In this document: positions 42,744 to 51,536 of the stretch, one piece after another
How the letters are laid out: the number at the start of each line of letters is the position of its first letter
How positions within the stretch are numbered: position 1 is the stretch's first letter
NCBI RefSeq assembly: GCF_000312105.1
Contig: NZ_HE978638.1
Span: 124,001-188,000 of the forward strand
From: Aeromicrobium massiliense JC14
Lineage (GTDB): Bacteria; Actinomycetota; Actinomycetes; Propionibacteriales; Nocardioidaceae
Length of the DNA: 64,000 nt
Direction of reading: 5' to 3'
Notes under the pieces: model-generated
Database searches by the model: none
The model's input: the letters and a program-made list of their open reading frames with translations, nothing else
What the model was told of the DNA's origin: nothing
Position numbers and translations under genes: made by a program

Positions 42744-45488
42744 ATGAGCACGACCCCGAACCCGAGGCGCCGCCTGGCGCTCTCCGTCGCCGCCGCGGTC
42801 GCGGCGTCCGGCCTGGTGGCCGGCGCCCCGTCCACGGCGCACGCCGCCCCGCCGTCCGTCGGTGCGTCCATCGACTACCTGGCCGACGTCTACCCCGGCC
42901 TGGGCTCCGACCACGTCGTCGAGAACGTCACGATCGAGCGCTTCGAGTACCTGCTCAAGCAGCCCGGCCGCTACGCCTTCCTGATCGGCGACCCGGGCAA
43001 CGCCTCGACCCAGGCCACGATCGGCCACGTCGACGACGTCGCCCAGCGCCTCGGCGTCGAGAAGGTCTACACCTTCACGCCCAAGCTCGACGGCGACCGG
43101 CTGAACGTCTGGGACCTGAGCCGCTCCGGCCTGCGCACCGGCACCTCGCCCGACCCCGCCGGTGGCAACCGTGCCGGCCAGGGCCGCGCCCAGTACGAGG
43201 CGCTGGGCAACCGGCTGCTGACCGAGTACCTGAACAAGGACACGACGCCGGAGTTCACCAAGGACGAGTCGGCCGACCCGTACCTGTTCGTCTACGACAA
43301 GGACCACACGTCCGGTGCCGACGAGGACCGGATCGTCGCGTCGCTCAAGGGCGAGCGGACGGCCGCCGACCTCGACACCCCGGCCGAGGTGACGGCCTAC
43401 GAGGACCAGGTCGAGGACGTGCTGGGCTCGGTGCCCGCGTCGTCGTACACGCCGCGCTCGAACTTCACCTTCCTCAAGGACGAGGTCAACCGCCGTCACA
43501 CGTCCACCCCTGCCTACGCCGACGCGAGCAAGTTCGGCGGCGAGATCCTCGCCGACTCCGACGCGGCCGACGGCTGGCGCATCCAGACCGTGACCTACCC
43601 CGAGCTGGTGCACCTGCTGCAGCAGCCCGGTGACATCCCGATCCTGTTCGGCGGCACGTGGTGCCACAACACCCGGGCGATCATCAAGGATGTCAACCGG
43701 ATCGCGCAGGAGGACGGCATCCGCACCGTCTACAACTTCGACTTCTCGCTGGACTCCACCGGCAACGCCGGCTCGCTGGCCCAGCACATCCGCGACAACG
43801 CGCTGCCGGCCACCGTCGACGGGGTGACCGAGGTGCTGCGCCCGTCGCACCTCTACGGCGACCTGGTCAGCACCTACCTGAGCAACGCGGTGACCGAGTA
43901 CCGCACGGCGGCCGACGTCGCCCAGCTCGGCGGCTCGGTCAACGCGGTCTCGTACCTGCCCGGCGGCGACGTCACGGCCGAGCCGAAGCAGGCCCGCAAG
44001 ATCCAGGTCGGCCACGTGCTCACCTACAACAAGGACCACCAGGACGCCTTCGGCAACCCGGCTCCGGTCGTGGACCAGGCCATCCGGTTCAACGACGACG
44101 GCGGCCAGACCGAGCACATGACCGAGTGGTGGTACGTCGCCGGACGCGACTACCCGGCCGGTGACGCGCGCCTGGGCGGCACCTACAACGTCGCCAGCGA
44201 GGCGGGCGCCAACGGGCTCCAGAACCAGCGCGCGTTCGCCAAGGAGGCGATCGCCGAGATCGACTCCGTGCTCGGCGGGCTGGCCGGCGAGGACCACGCG
44301 ACGCAGGTCGCCGTCGACGCCCCGGCCTCGGTGCCGGTGGGCGCCACCCCGACCGTCCAGGTCGCCGTGACCGCCCCGGGCTTCGCCCCGTTCGCGTCGT
44401 TCACCAAGCCGTCCGACAGCACCACGCCGAGCACCGGCACGGCCAGGCCGCGCGGCGAGGTGGGCGTGTTCGACGGCTCCGAGCTCGTGGTCAAGGCCCG
44501 GCTCTCGCGGGCGGGCACCGCGTCGCTCACGCTCCCGGCGCAGACGCAGGGCACGAAGGCGTACTCGGTCCGCTACCTGGGACGCGGTGACTCGCTGAGC
44601 CCGTCGCAGGCGGCGCTCGCGCTCGAGGTCGCCGGCACCGCCACGACGACGACGCTGGCCGGCCCGGCCCCGATCGCCTACGGCGCCGCCGGCACGGTCA
44701 CCGCCACGGTGACCGAGGGCGCGACCGGCACGGTCAGCCTCGCCGGCCTGCCCGGCGGCGCGGTGTCGGCCCCGGTGCAGGCGGGGAAGGCCACCTTCAC
44801 CGTCCCGGCCGGCACGACACCCGGCTCGTACGCGCTCACCGCGACCTACGGCGGCGACGCCACGTACGCGGGCTCCACGTCCTCGCCGGTGACCGTCGTC
44901 GTCCGCAAGAACGCGTCCGCGCTCGCGGTCTCGGCGGCGGGCGTGCGGTACGGCACGCCGGCCACGGTCCGGGTCGCGGTGAAGGGCGCCGCCGGCCGCG
45001 TGCCGACCGGCACGGTCACGCTGACCGGCCCGACGGTCCGTGCGTCCGGACGCCTGGACGCCGCCGGTCGCGCGACCATCGTGCTCCCGCGCGGCCTGCG
45101 GGTCGGCACGCACCGGATCACCGCGGTCTACCAGGGCGACAAGGTCGCCGTCGCGGCCTCGCGCACCGGCTCGGTCACGGTCGTCAAGGCGCTGCCCGGC
45201 GCGACCCGGGTCGCGGTGCCGCGCAGCGTGAAGGCCTCGAAGCGGGCCAAGGTCACGGTCACCGTGGCCACGCCGGCCGGCCTGGCCAAGGCGTCCGGCC
45301 CGGTCACGGTCAAGGTCAGCAAGGGCCGCACCACCCGGACGGTGCGCGCCACGGTGCGCAACGGCCGCGTCGTCGTGACGCTGCCGCGCCTGGCGCGGGG
45401 CACCTGGTCGGTCAAGGCGACCTACGCCGGCGACGCCAGCTACACGGCGGGCCGCACGGTCGCCGCGAGGCTGCGGGTCGTCCGCTGA
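42744..45488 (+). CDS. Secreted protein: tandem thioredoxin-like domains plus Ig-like repeats
   Basis: A 914-residue exported protein with a signal peptide ending in AHAAPP. The N-terminal 500 residues hold two similar units: FEYLLKQPGRYAFLIGDPGNAST with VEKVYTFTPKLD, and LVHLLQQPGDIPILFGGTWCHNT with IRTVYNFDFSLD. Each looks like a thioredoxin-fold strand-loop-helix; only the second keeps one Cys (TWCHNT), and neither has CxxC. After residue 510 come about four Ig-like repeats (Big_3-type, TYGGDATYAGS, VYQGDKVAVAAS, TYAGDASYTAG). There is no membrane anchor. Function is unknown. GAGAGGA precedes the ATG. Confidence 0.8.
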   Translation: MSTTPNPRRRLALSVAAAVAASGLVAGAPSTAHAAPPSVGASIDYLADVYPGLGSDHVVENVTIERFEYLLKQPGRYAFLIGDPGNASTQATIGHVDDVAQRLGVEKVYTFTPKLDGDRLNVWDLSRSGLRTGTSPDPAGGNRAGQGRAQYEALGNRLLTEYLNKDTTPEFTKDESADPYLFVYDKDHTSGADEDRIVASLKGERTAADLDTPAEVTAYEDQVEDVLGSVPASSYTPRSNFTFLKDEVNRRHTSTPAYADASKFGGEILADSDAADGWRIQTVTYPELVHLLQQPGDIPILFGGTWCHNTRAIIKDVNRIAQEDGIRTVYNFDFSLDSTGNAGSLAQHIRDNALPATVDGVTEVLRPSHLYGDLVSTYLSNAVTEYRTAADVAQLGGSVNAVSYLPGGDVTAEPKQARKIQVGHVLTYNKDHQDAFGNPAPVVDQAIRFNDDGGQTEHMTEWWYVAGRDYPAGDARLGGTYNVASEAGANGLQNQRAFAKEAIAEIDSVLGGLAGEDHATQVAVDAPASVPVGATPTVQVAVTAPGFAPFASFTKPSDSTTPSTGTARPRGEVGVFDGSELVVKARLSRAGTASLTLPAQTQGTKAYSVRYLGRGDSLSPSQAALALEVAGTATTTTLAGPAPIAYGAAGTVTATVTEGATGTVSLAGLPGGAVSAPVQAGKATFTVPAGTTPGSYALTATYGGDATYAGSTSSPVTVVVRKNASALAVSAAGVRYGTPATVRVAVKGAAGRVPTGTVTLTGPTVRASGRLDAAGRATIVLPRGLRVGTHRITAVYQGDKVAVAASRTGSVTVVKALPGATRVAVPRSVKASKRAKVTVTVATPAGLAKASGPVTVKVSKGRTTRTVRATVRNGRVVVTLPRLARGTWSVKATYAGDASYTAGRTVAARLRVVR

Positions 45489-45510
45489 CGGCGGTCCCCA
45501 CCGGCGCGAC

Positions 45511-45541
45511 GGGCCGGGCTCCTCACGCAGGAGCCCGGCCC
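45511..45541 (+). terminator. Terminator of the secreted Ig-repeat protein gene
   Basis: Perfect 12-bp stem (45511-45522 with 45530-45541) and a 7-nt loop, 22 nt after the stop. The clpX regulatory region starts just beyond it. Confidence 0.88.
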
Positions 45542-45561
45542 CCGTGCGTCCGTCGTCCGTG

Positions 45562-45619
45562 CGCCGTCAGCGAACACGCGCTTGACCTGCGTGTCAGCGG
45601 GGTACGGGCCGACTAAGGT
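45562..45619 (+). promoter_or_regulatory. clpX promoter with ClgR-like site
   Basis: CGC-CGTCA-GCG-AAC (45562-45575) matches the CGC-N5-GCG core of ClgR operators, and -10 TAAGGT (45614-45619) starts 38 bp after it, exactly as upstream of clpP1. Transcription would begin near 45626, giving a leader of about 55 nt with GAGAGG before the GTG. Confidence 0.68.
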
Positions 45620-45680
45620 CAAGGAGTCGTCCGGTCGATGGTGAGTGCCGGACGTGACGAATCGGAGAGAGGAACGCCTC

Positions 45681-46942
<1,262 letters not shown>

Positions 46943-46946
<4 letters not shown>

Positions 46947-48097
46947 GCCGCACCGACGTCACGCTGCTGGGGGCCACGGGCTTCACCGGCGGCCTGACCG
47001 CCGAGTACCTCGCCGCGCACGTGCCGGCCGGGGCCACCTGGGCGATCGCCGGCCGCCGCCGCGAGAAGCTCGAGCAGGTCGCCGACCGGGTCGAGGCCGC
47101 CGGCGGCGTCCGCCCCGAGCTGCGCGTCGCCGACGTCGAGGACGCCGCGTCGATGCGCGAGCTCGCCGAGGGCACCAAGGTGCTGGCCACGACCGTCGGC
47201 CCGTACCTGCAGCACGGAGAGGCGGCCGTCCAGGCGGCCGCGGCCGCCGGCACCGACTACGTCGACCTCACCGGCGAGCCGGAGTTCGTCGACCGCACCT
47301 GGCTGCGCCACCACGCCACGGCCGAGGCGTCCGGCGCCCGGCTCGTGCACGCCTGCGGCTTCGACTCCGTGCCGTACGACCTGGGCGTGCTCTGGACCGT
47401 CGAGCAGCTGCCCGACGACGTCCCGATCACCGTCCGCGGGTACATCCGCTCCAACGCGGCGTTCTCCGGCGGCACCTACCACTCGGCGATCAACGTCTTC
47501 GGCCGCATGAAGCAGGCCAAGCGCACGGCAGCCGAGCGCAAGCGGCTCGAGCCGCGTCCGGCCGACCGGCGCGTGCGCGGCGGCGGCTCGTTCGGCAAGG
47601 GCCCGGGCGGCGTCGGCTACGGCGTGCCGCTGCCGACCCTCGACCCACAGATCGTGCTGCGCTCCGCGCGGGCGCTGCCGACGTACGGCCCCGACTTCCG
47701 CTACGAGCACTTCGCCCACGTCAAGAAGGCGCGCACCCTCGCCGCGGCCGGTGCGGGCCTCGGCGTCGCGTTCGGTGCGGCCCAGCTGCCGCCGACGCGC
47801 TCGCTGCTGCTCAAGGCGTTCGAGCAGGGCACCGGCCCCGACGAGGAGCGACGCTCGACGTCCTACTTCAAGCTCGTGCTCGAGGCCGAGGCGGGCGACC
47901 AGCGGCTGCGCACGCAGGTCAGCGGTGGCGATCCCGGCTACACCGAGACGTCCAAGATGCTCGCCGAGTCGGCCCTCTCGCTGGCTTTCGACGACCTGCC
48001 CGACGTCGCCGGCCAGACGACGACGGCCGTGGCCATGGGCGACGCGCTCGTCGGCCGGCTTCAGGCCGCGGGCCTGCGCTTCGACGTCCTCGACTGA
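46943..48097 (+). CDS. Saccharopine-dehydrogenase-like reductase (Rv2449c-like)
   Basis: A 384-residue NAD(P)-binding protein of the saccharopine dehydrogenase/trans-acting enoyl reductase family: N-terminal Rossmann motif [18 protein letters not shown], then [37 protein letters not shown] and the family-typical [13 protein letters not shown]. Mycobacterial relatives include Rv2449c, which lies near clpX and valS, and the enoyl reductase of phthiocerol synthesis. The substrate is unknown. The TTG start overlaps the clpX stop. Confidence 0.88.
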
Positions 48098-48110
48098 CTC
48101 TTTGCCGTCC

Positions 48111-48138
48111 CTTAGCGGGCGCGAGAGGTGCCGTTAGG
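48111..48138. promoter_or_regulatory. TTAG half-sites upstream of the tandem secreted-protein genes
   Basis: CTTAGC (48111-48116) and GTTAGG (48133-48138) are 22 bp apart, twice the 11-bp spacing of the GGCTTAGCC repeats at 50992-51011. A short hairpin (GTGCC/GGCAC, about 48128-48141) overlaps. A link to the two-component regulator is a guess. Confidence 0.3.
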
Positions 48139-48185
48139 CACACCGGCGGGACGGTGGTGGGGTACCCGAGAGAAGGAGCCCCATC

Positions 48186-48578
48186 GTGAAGAAGTCCACC
48201 AAGTCCGTGGCCGCCGTCGCGGCGGTCGTCGTCGTGGGAGCCGGAGCCGGCGCCTGGTGGTGGTCGGCCTCCGCCGACCAGACCCAGCGCGTCGACGGCA
48301 CCTGCGCCCAGGCGAGCTACCAGCTGGAGACCGAGGACGAGGACGGCGACCGCGTCGACGTCTCCTTCGAGCTGCAGACCGCCGCGCCGGGCGAGCGCTG
48401 GACGCTCGTGCTCCGGGAGGGCGACACCGTGCTCGTCGAGGGCGAGCGCATGAGCGACGAGGACGCCGAGCTCGACATCGAGGCCCAGGTGCCGCAAGAC
48501 GGCGAGCAGACCTTCACCGTCGAGGCGACGCCCGTCGCCGGTGGCGACACGTGCACGGCGGAGGTGACGCACCGATGA
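48186..48578 (+). CDS. Small exported protein, tandem paralogue 1
   Basis: A 130-residue protein with a Lys-rich start and one hydrophobic helix (VAAVAAVVVVGAGAGAWWW), which may be a signal peptide or an N-terminal anchor. The outer part is acidic, predicted beta-rich (TCAQASYQLETEDEDGD, SFELQTAAPGERWTLVL) with two cysteines that could form a disulfide. It is a diverged copy of the next gene's product. The GTG has AAGGAG upstream. Function is unknown. Confidence 0.75.
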   Translation: MKKSTKSVAAVAAVVVVGAGAGAWWWSASADQTQRVDGTCAQASYQLETEDEDGDRVDVSFELQTAAPGERWTLVLREGDTVLVEGERMSDEDAELDIEAQVPQDGEQTFTVEATPVAGGDTCTAEVTHR

Positions 48579-48961
48579 GCGCGCGCCGAGGAACCGCCGT
48601 GCTGCTCGGCGGCACGGCCCTCGCCGGGGCCGCGCTGGTCGCGGTGCCGGCCACCGCCAGTGCGGACCTCGAGCGGCACGGCCGCTGCGCCGGGGCCACG
48701 TACGAGCTGCAGGTCGACCGGGAGGGCCGCCGCTACGAGGTCTCCCTGGACGCGGAGCACGCTCGTCCGGGGTCGCGCTGGGTCGTCCAGCTGCGCCACG
48801 ACGGCAAGCGGGTGCACCACGGCATCGTCCGTGCCGACCGCGAGGGCGAGCTGGAGCTGGAGCGGCTGCGGCCCAACACCCGCGACCGCGACACGTTCAC
48901 GGTGCGGCTGCGCCCGGCCGGCACCGACGGCTGGTGCTCCACGAGCGTCCGGGTGCGCTGA
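48575..48961 (+). CDS. Small exported protein, tandem paralogue 2
   Basis: A 128-residue protein with a clear signal peptide (LLGGTALAGAALVAVPATASA) and a mature beta-rich domain: RCAGATYELQVDREG and EHARPGSRWVVQLRHDG align with the equivalent segments of the upstream protein, and the second Cys (WCSTSV) is near the C-terminus in both. It is more basic than its neighbour. The ATG overlaps the upstream stop (ATGA), so the pair is made together and may form a complex. Confidence 0.75.
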   Translation: MSARRGTAVLLGGTALAGAALVAVPATASADLERHGRCAGATYELQVDREGRRYEVSLDAEHARPGSRWVVQLRHDGKRVHHGIVRADREGELELERLRPNTRDRDTFTVRLRPAGTDGWCSTSVRVR

Positions 48962-48964
48962 GGC

Positions 48965-50260
48965 TCAGCGCAGCACGACGGTGACGCGCGTGCCGCCGAG
49001 ACCGGGGGAGCGGTCGACCCGCAGGGTCCCGGCCGCGGCCTCGGCGGTGCGGGCGGCGATGGCCAGGCCGAGGCCGGTCGAGCCACTGCCGCTCGTGCCG
49101 CGGCCCACCGGGTCGTCGCCCTCGGGCACGCCCGGCCCGCCGTCCTCGACCACGTACGTCACCGCGTCAGCGTCGGCGTGCAGCGTGACGTGGAGCGGCG
49201 CCTCGGGCGGCGTGTGGCTGAAGACGTTGTCGACCAGGACGTCGGCGAGCGCCTCCAGGTCCTCCACGCTCGCCCGCACGCGGGGCCCGGGACCGTCGTC
49301 GAGGTCGACCTCCACCGGACGGCCCTGGTCCTCGGCCAGCACCAGCCAGTAGCGCGTGCGCCCGGCCAGGACGGGCAGCGCGTCGCTGCGCGGCGCCACG
49401 CCCTCGCGCTGGGACCGCCGCGCCTCGCGCACGACGACGTCGACGGTCTGCTGCAGGCGGTCCAGGTCGGCGCCGAGCCGCGTGCGGTCGGCCGGGTCGT
49501 CCAACGCCTCGATGCCCAGCCGCAGCGCGGTCACCGGCGTGCGCAGGCGGTGCGACAGGTCGGCGACGTTCTCGCGCTCGCGCTCGAGCAGCAGCTCGAC
49601 CCGCTCGACGAGCCGGTTCAGCGCGGTCGCGAGCTCGTGCACCTCCGGCGGTCCGTCCACCTCGACGGTGCGGGGCCCGGCCGGGTCGCCCAGAGACCGG
49701 GCCGCGACGGCCAGGTCGTGGATGGGGCGGACGAAGGAGCGGCCGAGCCGGTCGGCCAGCAGCACGGCGCCGGCGAGCAGCGTCGTGCCGAGCAGGGCGA
49801 GCACGATCCACGCCAGGTGCAGGTCGGAGGGGAACTGCGCCTCGCGGACGTCCACGCGCACCACGGGGGTCTGGGCGGGGAGCCCGCTGCTGCCGCCGAG
49901 GGCGACCGGCACGAGGATCTGCGCGCCGTCGTCGACGTCGTCGACCCGGGCGCGTCCGGTCGTGCGGGCCTCCGCGACGCGCTCGTCCTCACCCGGGTTC
50001 GGGCCGATCGCGGTGCCGTCGGGGTACAGGACGGTGGTGCGCACGCCGTCGTCGCGCCGGTTCAGCCGGTCCAGGTAGACCGAGACCGCGCCCTTGTCCT
50101 GGCCGGACACGACGGTCTCGGTGCCCTGCACCTCCAGGGACGCCCGCGACAGCCGGTCCTCCAGGTCGTAGCTGCGCACCAGCACCGCCATGGGTACCAG
50201 CATCGCCAGCAGCACCATCGAGACCGTCGCGGCGACGGTCCAGATGAGCCGGCGTCTCAC
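48965..50260 (-). CDS. Two-component sensor histidine kinase
   Basis: A 431-residue membrane kinase: first transmembrane helix at about residues 5-27, an extracytoplasmic sensor region of about 125 residues, a second helix near 150-172 (LAWIVLALLGTTLLAGAVLL), HAMP (RSFVRPIHDLAVAARSL), phospho-acceptor His237 in DLSHRLRTPVTALR, the N box around VLVDNVFSHTP, and G boxes VEDGGPGVP and GSTGLGLAIA. The GTG start overlaps the stop of the response regulator gene (GTGA). The signal is unknown. Confidence 0.93.
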   Translation of the reverse strand: MRRRLIWTVAATVSMVLLAMLVPMAVLVRSYDLEDRLSRASLEVQGTETVVSGQDKGAVSVYLDRLNRRDDGVRTTVLYPDGTAIGPNPGEDERVAEARTTGRARVDDVDDGAQILVPVALGGSSGLPAQTPVVRVDVREAQFPSDLHLAWIVLALLGTTLLAGAVLLADRLGRSFVRPIHDLAVAARSLGDPAGPRTVEVDGPPEVHELATALNRLVERVELLLERERENVADLSHRLRTPVTALRLGIEALDDPADRTRLGADLDRLQQTVDVVVREARRSQREGVAPRSDALPVLAGRTRYWLVLAEDQGRPVEVDLDDGPGPRVRASVEDLEALADVLVDNVFSHTPPEAPLHVTLHADADAVTYVVEDGGPGVPEGDDPVGRGTSGSGSTGLGLAIAARTAEAAAGTLRVDRSPGLGGTRVTVVLR

Positions 50261-50943
50261 GGCGCGTCCGGCGCGGACAGACGCACGCCGACGCCGCGCA
50301 CGGTCGTCAGGTGGCGCGGCTCGGACGCGGTCTCGCCGAGCTTGCGGCGCAGCCACGACAGGTGGACGTCGACCGTCTTGTCCGACCCGCCCCAGGGCTG
50401 CAGCCACACCTCGGTCAGCAGCTCGCGCTTGGTCACGACCTCGCCCGGGCGCTGGGCCAGGTAGGCGAGCAGGTCGAACTCGCGCGGGCTGAGCTCGACC
50501 TCGGTGTCGTCGAGCGTGACCCGCCGGCCGCGCAGGTCGATCCGCAGCGCGCCGACCGCGACCTCGGCCTGCTCGACCGGACGCCCGCTGCGCCGGATGA
50601 CCGCCCGGATGCGCGCCTCGAGCTGGGCGGCGGTGAACGGCTTGACCAGGTAGTCGTCGGCGCCGGCGTCCAGCGCGCGGACGAGCCCGGGGTCGTCGTC
50701 GCGGGCGCTGGCGATGATGACCGGCACCTGGCTCACCGCCCGCAGCATCGTGAGCACCTGCATGCCGTCGACGTCGGGCAGCCCCAGGTCGAGCACCACG
50801 AGGTCCGGACGCGCGTCGAGCGCCACCTGGAGGCCGGGCAGGCCGGCGGGGGAGGAGTCGACCGCGTGCCCCAGGTCGCGCAGGGACCGGACCAGACGCG
50901 GACGGATGACGTCGTCGTCCTCGATCACCAGCACGTGAGCCAC
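50257..50943 (-). CDS. OmpR/PhoB-type response regulator
   Basis: A 228-residue regulator with a receiver domain (acidic EDDD at 8-11, phospho-acceptor Asp52 in VLDLGLPDVDG, Lys in YLVKPF) and a C-terminal winged helix (LSPREFDLLAYLAQRPGEVV, DVHLSWLRRKLG, VRGVGVRL). Its partner kinase is encoded directly downstream. TAGCGT (50950-50955, minus strand) lies 6 nt before the GTG. Direct repeats with 11-bp spacing in the upstream region suggest autoregulation. Confidence 0.95.
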   Translation of the reverse strand: MAHVLVIEDDDVIRPRLVRSLRDLGHAVDSSPAGLPGLQVALDARPDLVVLDLGLPDVDGMQVLTMLRAVSQVPVIIASARDDDPGLVRALDAGADDYLVKPFTAAQLEARIRAVIRRSGRPVEQAEVAVGALRIDLRGRRVTLDDTEVELSPREFDLLAYLAQRPGEVVTKRELLTEVWLQPWGGSDKTVDVHLSWLRRKLGETASEPRHLTTVRGVGVRLSAPDAP

Positions 50944-50991
50944 ACGGTGACGCTAGCGCCTGCCCGCCCGTGATGGCGCGCCCGAGGCCGG

Positions 50992-51011
50992 GGCTTAGCC
51001 GCGGCTTAGCC
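50992..51011. promoter_or_regulatory. GGCTTAGCC direct repeat with 11-bp spacing, response-regulator site
   Basis: GGCTTAGCC at 50992-51000 and 51003-51011, start to start 11 bp, is the layout bound by dimers of OmpR/PhoB-type regulators. It lies between the divergent response regulator and the exported-protein gene at 51056, about 32 bp upstream of the latter's -10-like CAGCAT (51043-51048). Confidence 0.65.
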
Positions 51012-51055
51012 TCGCCATAGCGTGGCGGGCGCGGAGGCCTGCCAGCATGGAGTCC

Positions 51056-51478
51056 GTGAGACGCAGGATCGTGTACGCCGCCGGGTGGTTGGTCGCCGTC
51101 GTCCTCGCCGTGTCGGTGGGCGTCGCGACGGTCACCGCCGTGGGCGCGTCGGTGCGCGGCCGCGGCCCGGTCGGCCAGGAGGTGCCGAAGGACGCGACGA
51201 CCGCCCCGCCGACCGCCGGGCCGAACCTGGTCGAGGAGACCATCTCCGGCGAGTTCGGCGGCTTCCGGGTCGGCTGCGACGGCGTCTACGCGGTCGGCGT
51301 CGAGGCGCTGCCGGACGAGGCGGCCGGCTGGCGGGTCGTCAGCTTCGAGCCCGGTCCCGACGACGACGTCGACGCGGTGTTCGCCCGCGGCGGACGCTCG
51401 ATCGAGCTCGAGGTCTTCTGCAACCAGGGACGCCCGACGCTCGCCGAGCAGGAGGAGCACGAGCTCGCCGACGAGTGA
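51056..51478 (+). CDS. Small exported or membrane-anchored protein
   Basis: A 140-residue protein starting with RRR and a hydrophobic helix (IVYAAGWLVAVVLAVSVGVATVTAVGA), followed by a Thr/Pro linker and an acidic C-terminal domain with two cysteines (GFRVGCDGVYAVGVEAL, ELEVFCNQGRP). No family is recognised. It is divergent from, and probably controlled by, the two-component system. The GTG at 51056 is 7 nt after CAGCAT; the ATG at 51047 overlaps that hexamer. A 20-bp-stem terminator follows. Confidence 0.75.
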   Translation: MRRRIVYAAGWLVAVVLAVSVGVATVTAVGASVRGRGPVGQEVPKDATTAPPTAGPNLVEETISGEFGGFRVGCDGVYAVGVEALPDEAAGWRVVSFEPGPDDDVDAVFARGGRSIELEVFCNQGRPTLAEQEEHELADE

Positions 51479-51489
51479 CCCGGGCTGAG

Positions 51490-51533
51490 ACGACGAAGGG
51501 CCTCCCCGCCGCAGCGGGGAGGCCCTTCGTCGT
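51490..51533. terminator. Bidirectional terminator, 20-bp stem
   Basis: Perfect stem 51490-51509 with 51514-51533 and a 4-nt loop, between the exported-protein gene and the convergent valS, whose stop is 3 nt away. Confidence 0.93.
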
Positions 51534-51536
51534 GAG

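Noticed and set aside
42344-45113. Repetitive Arg/Gly-rich minus-strand frames opposite the Ig-repeat gene as a possible PE/PPE-like or silk-like protein
   Set aside because: They are antisense shadows of the Ig-like repeats and lack ribosome-binding sites.
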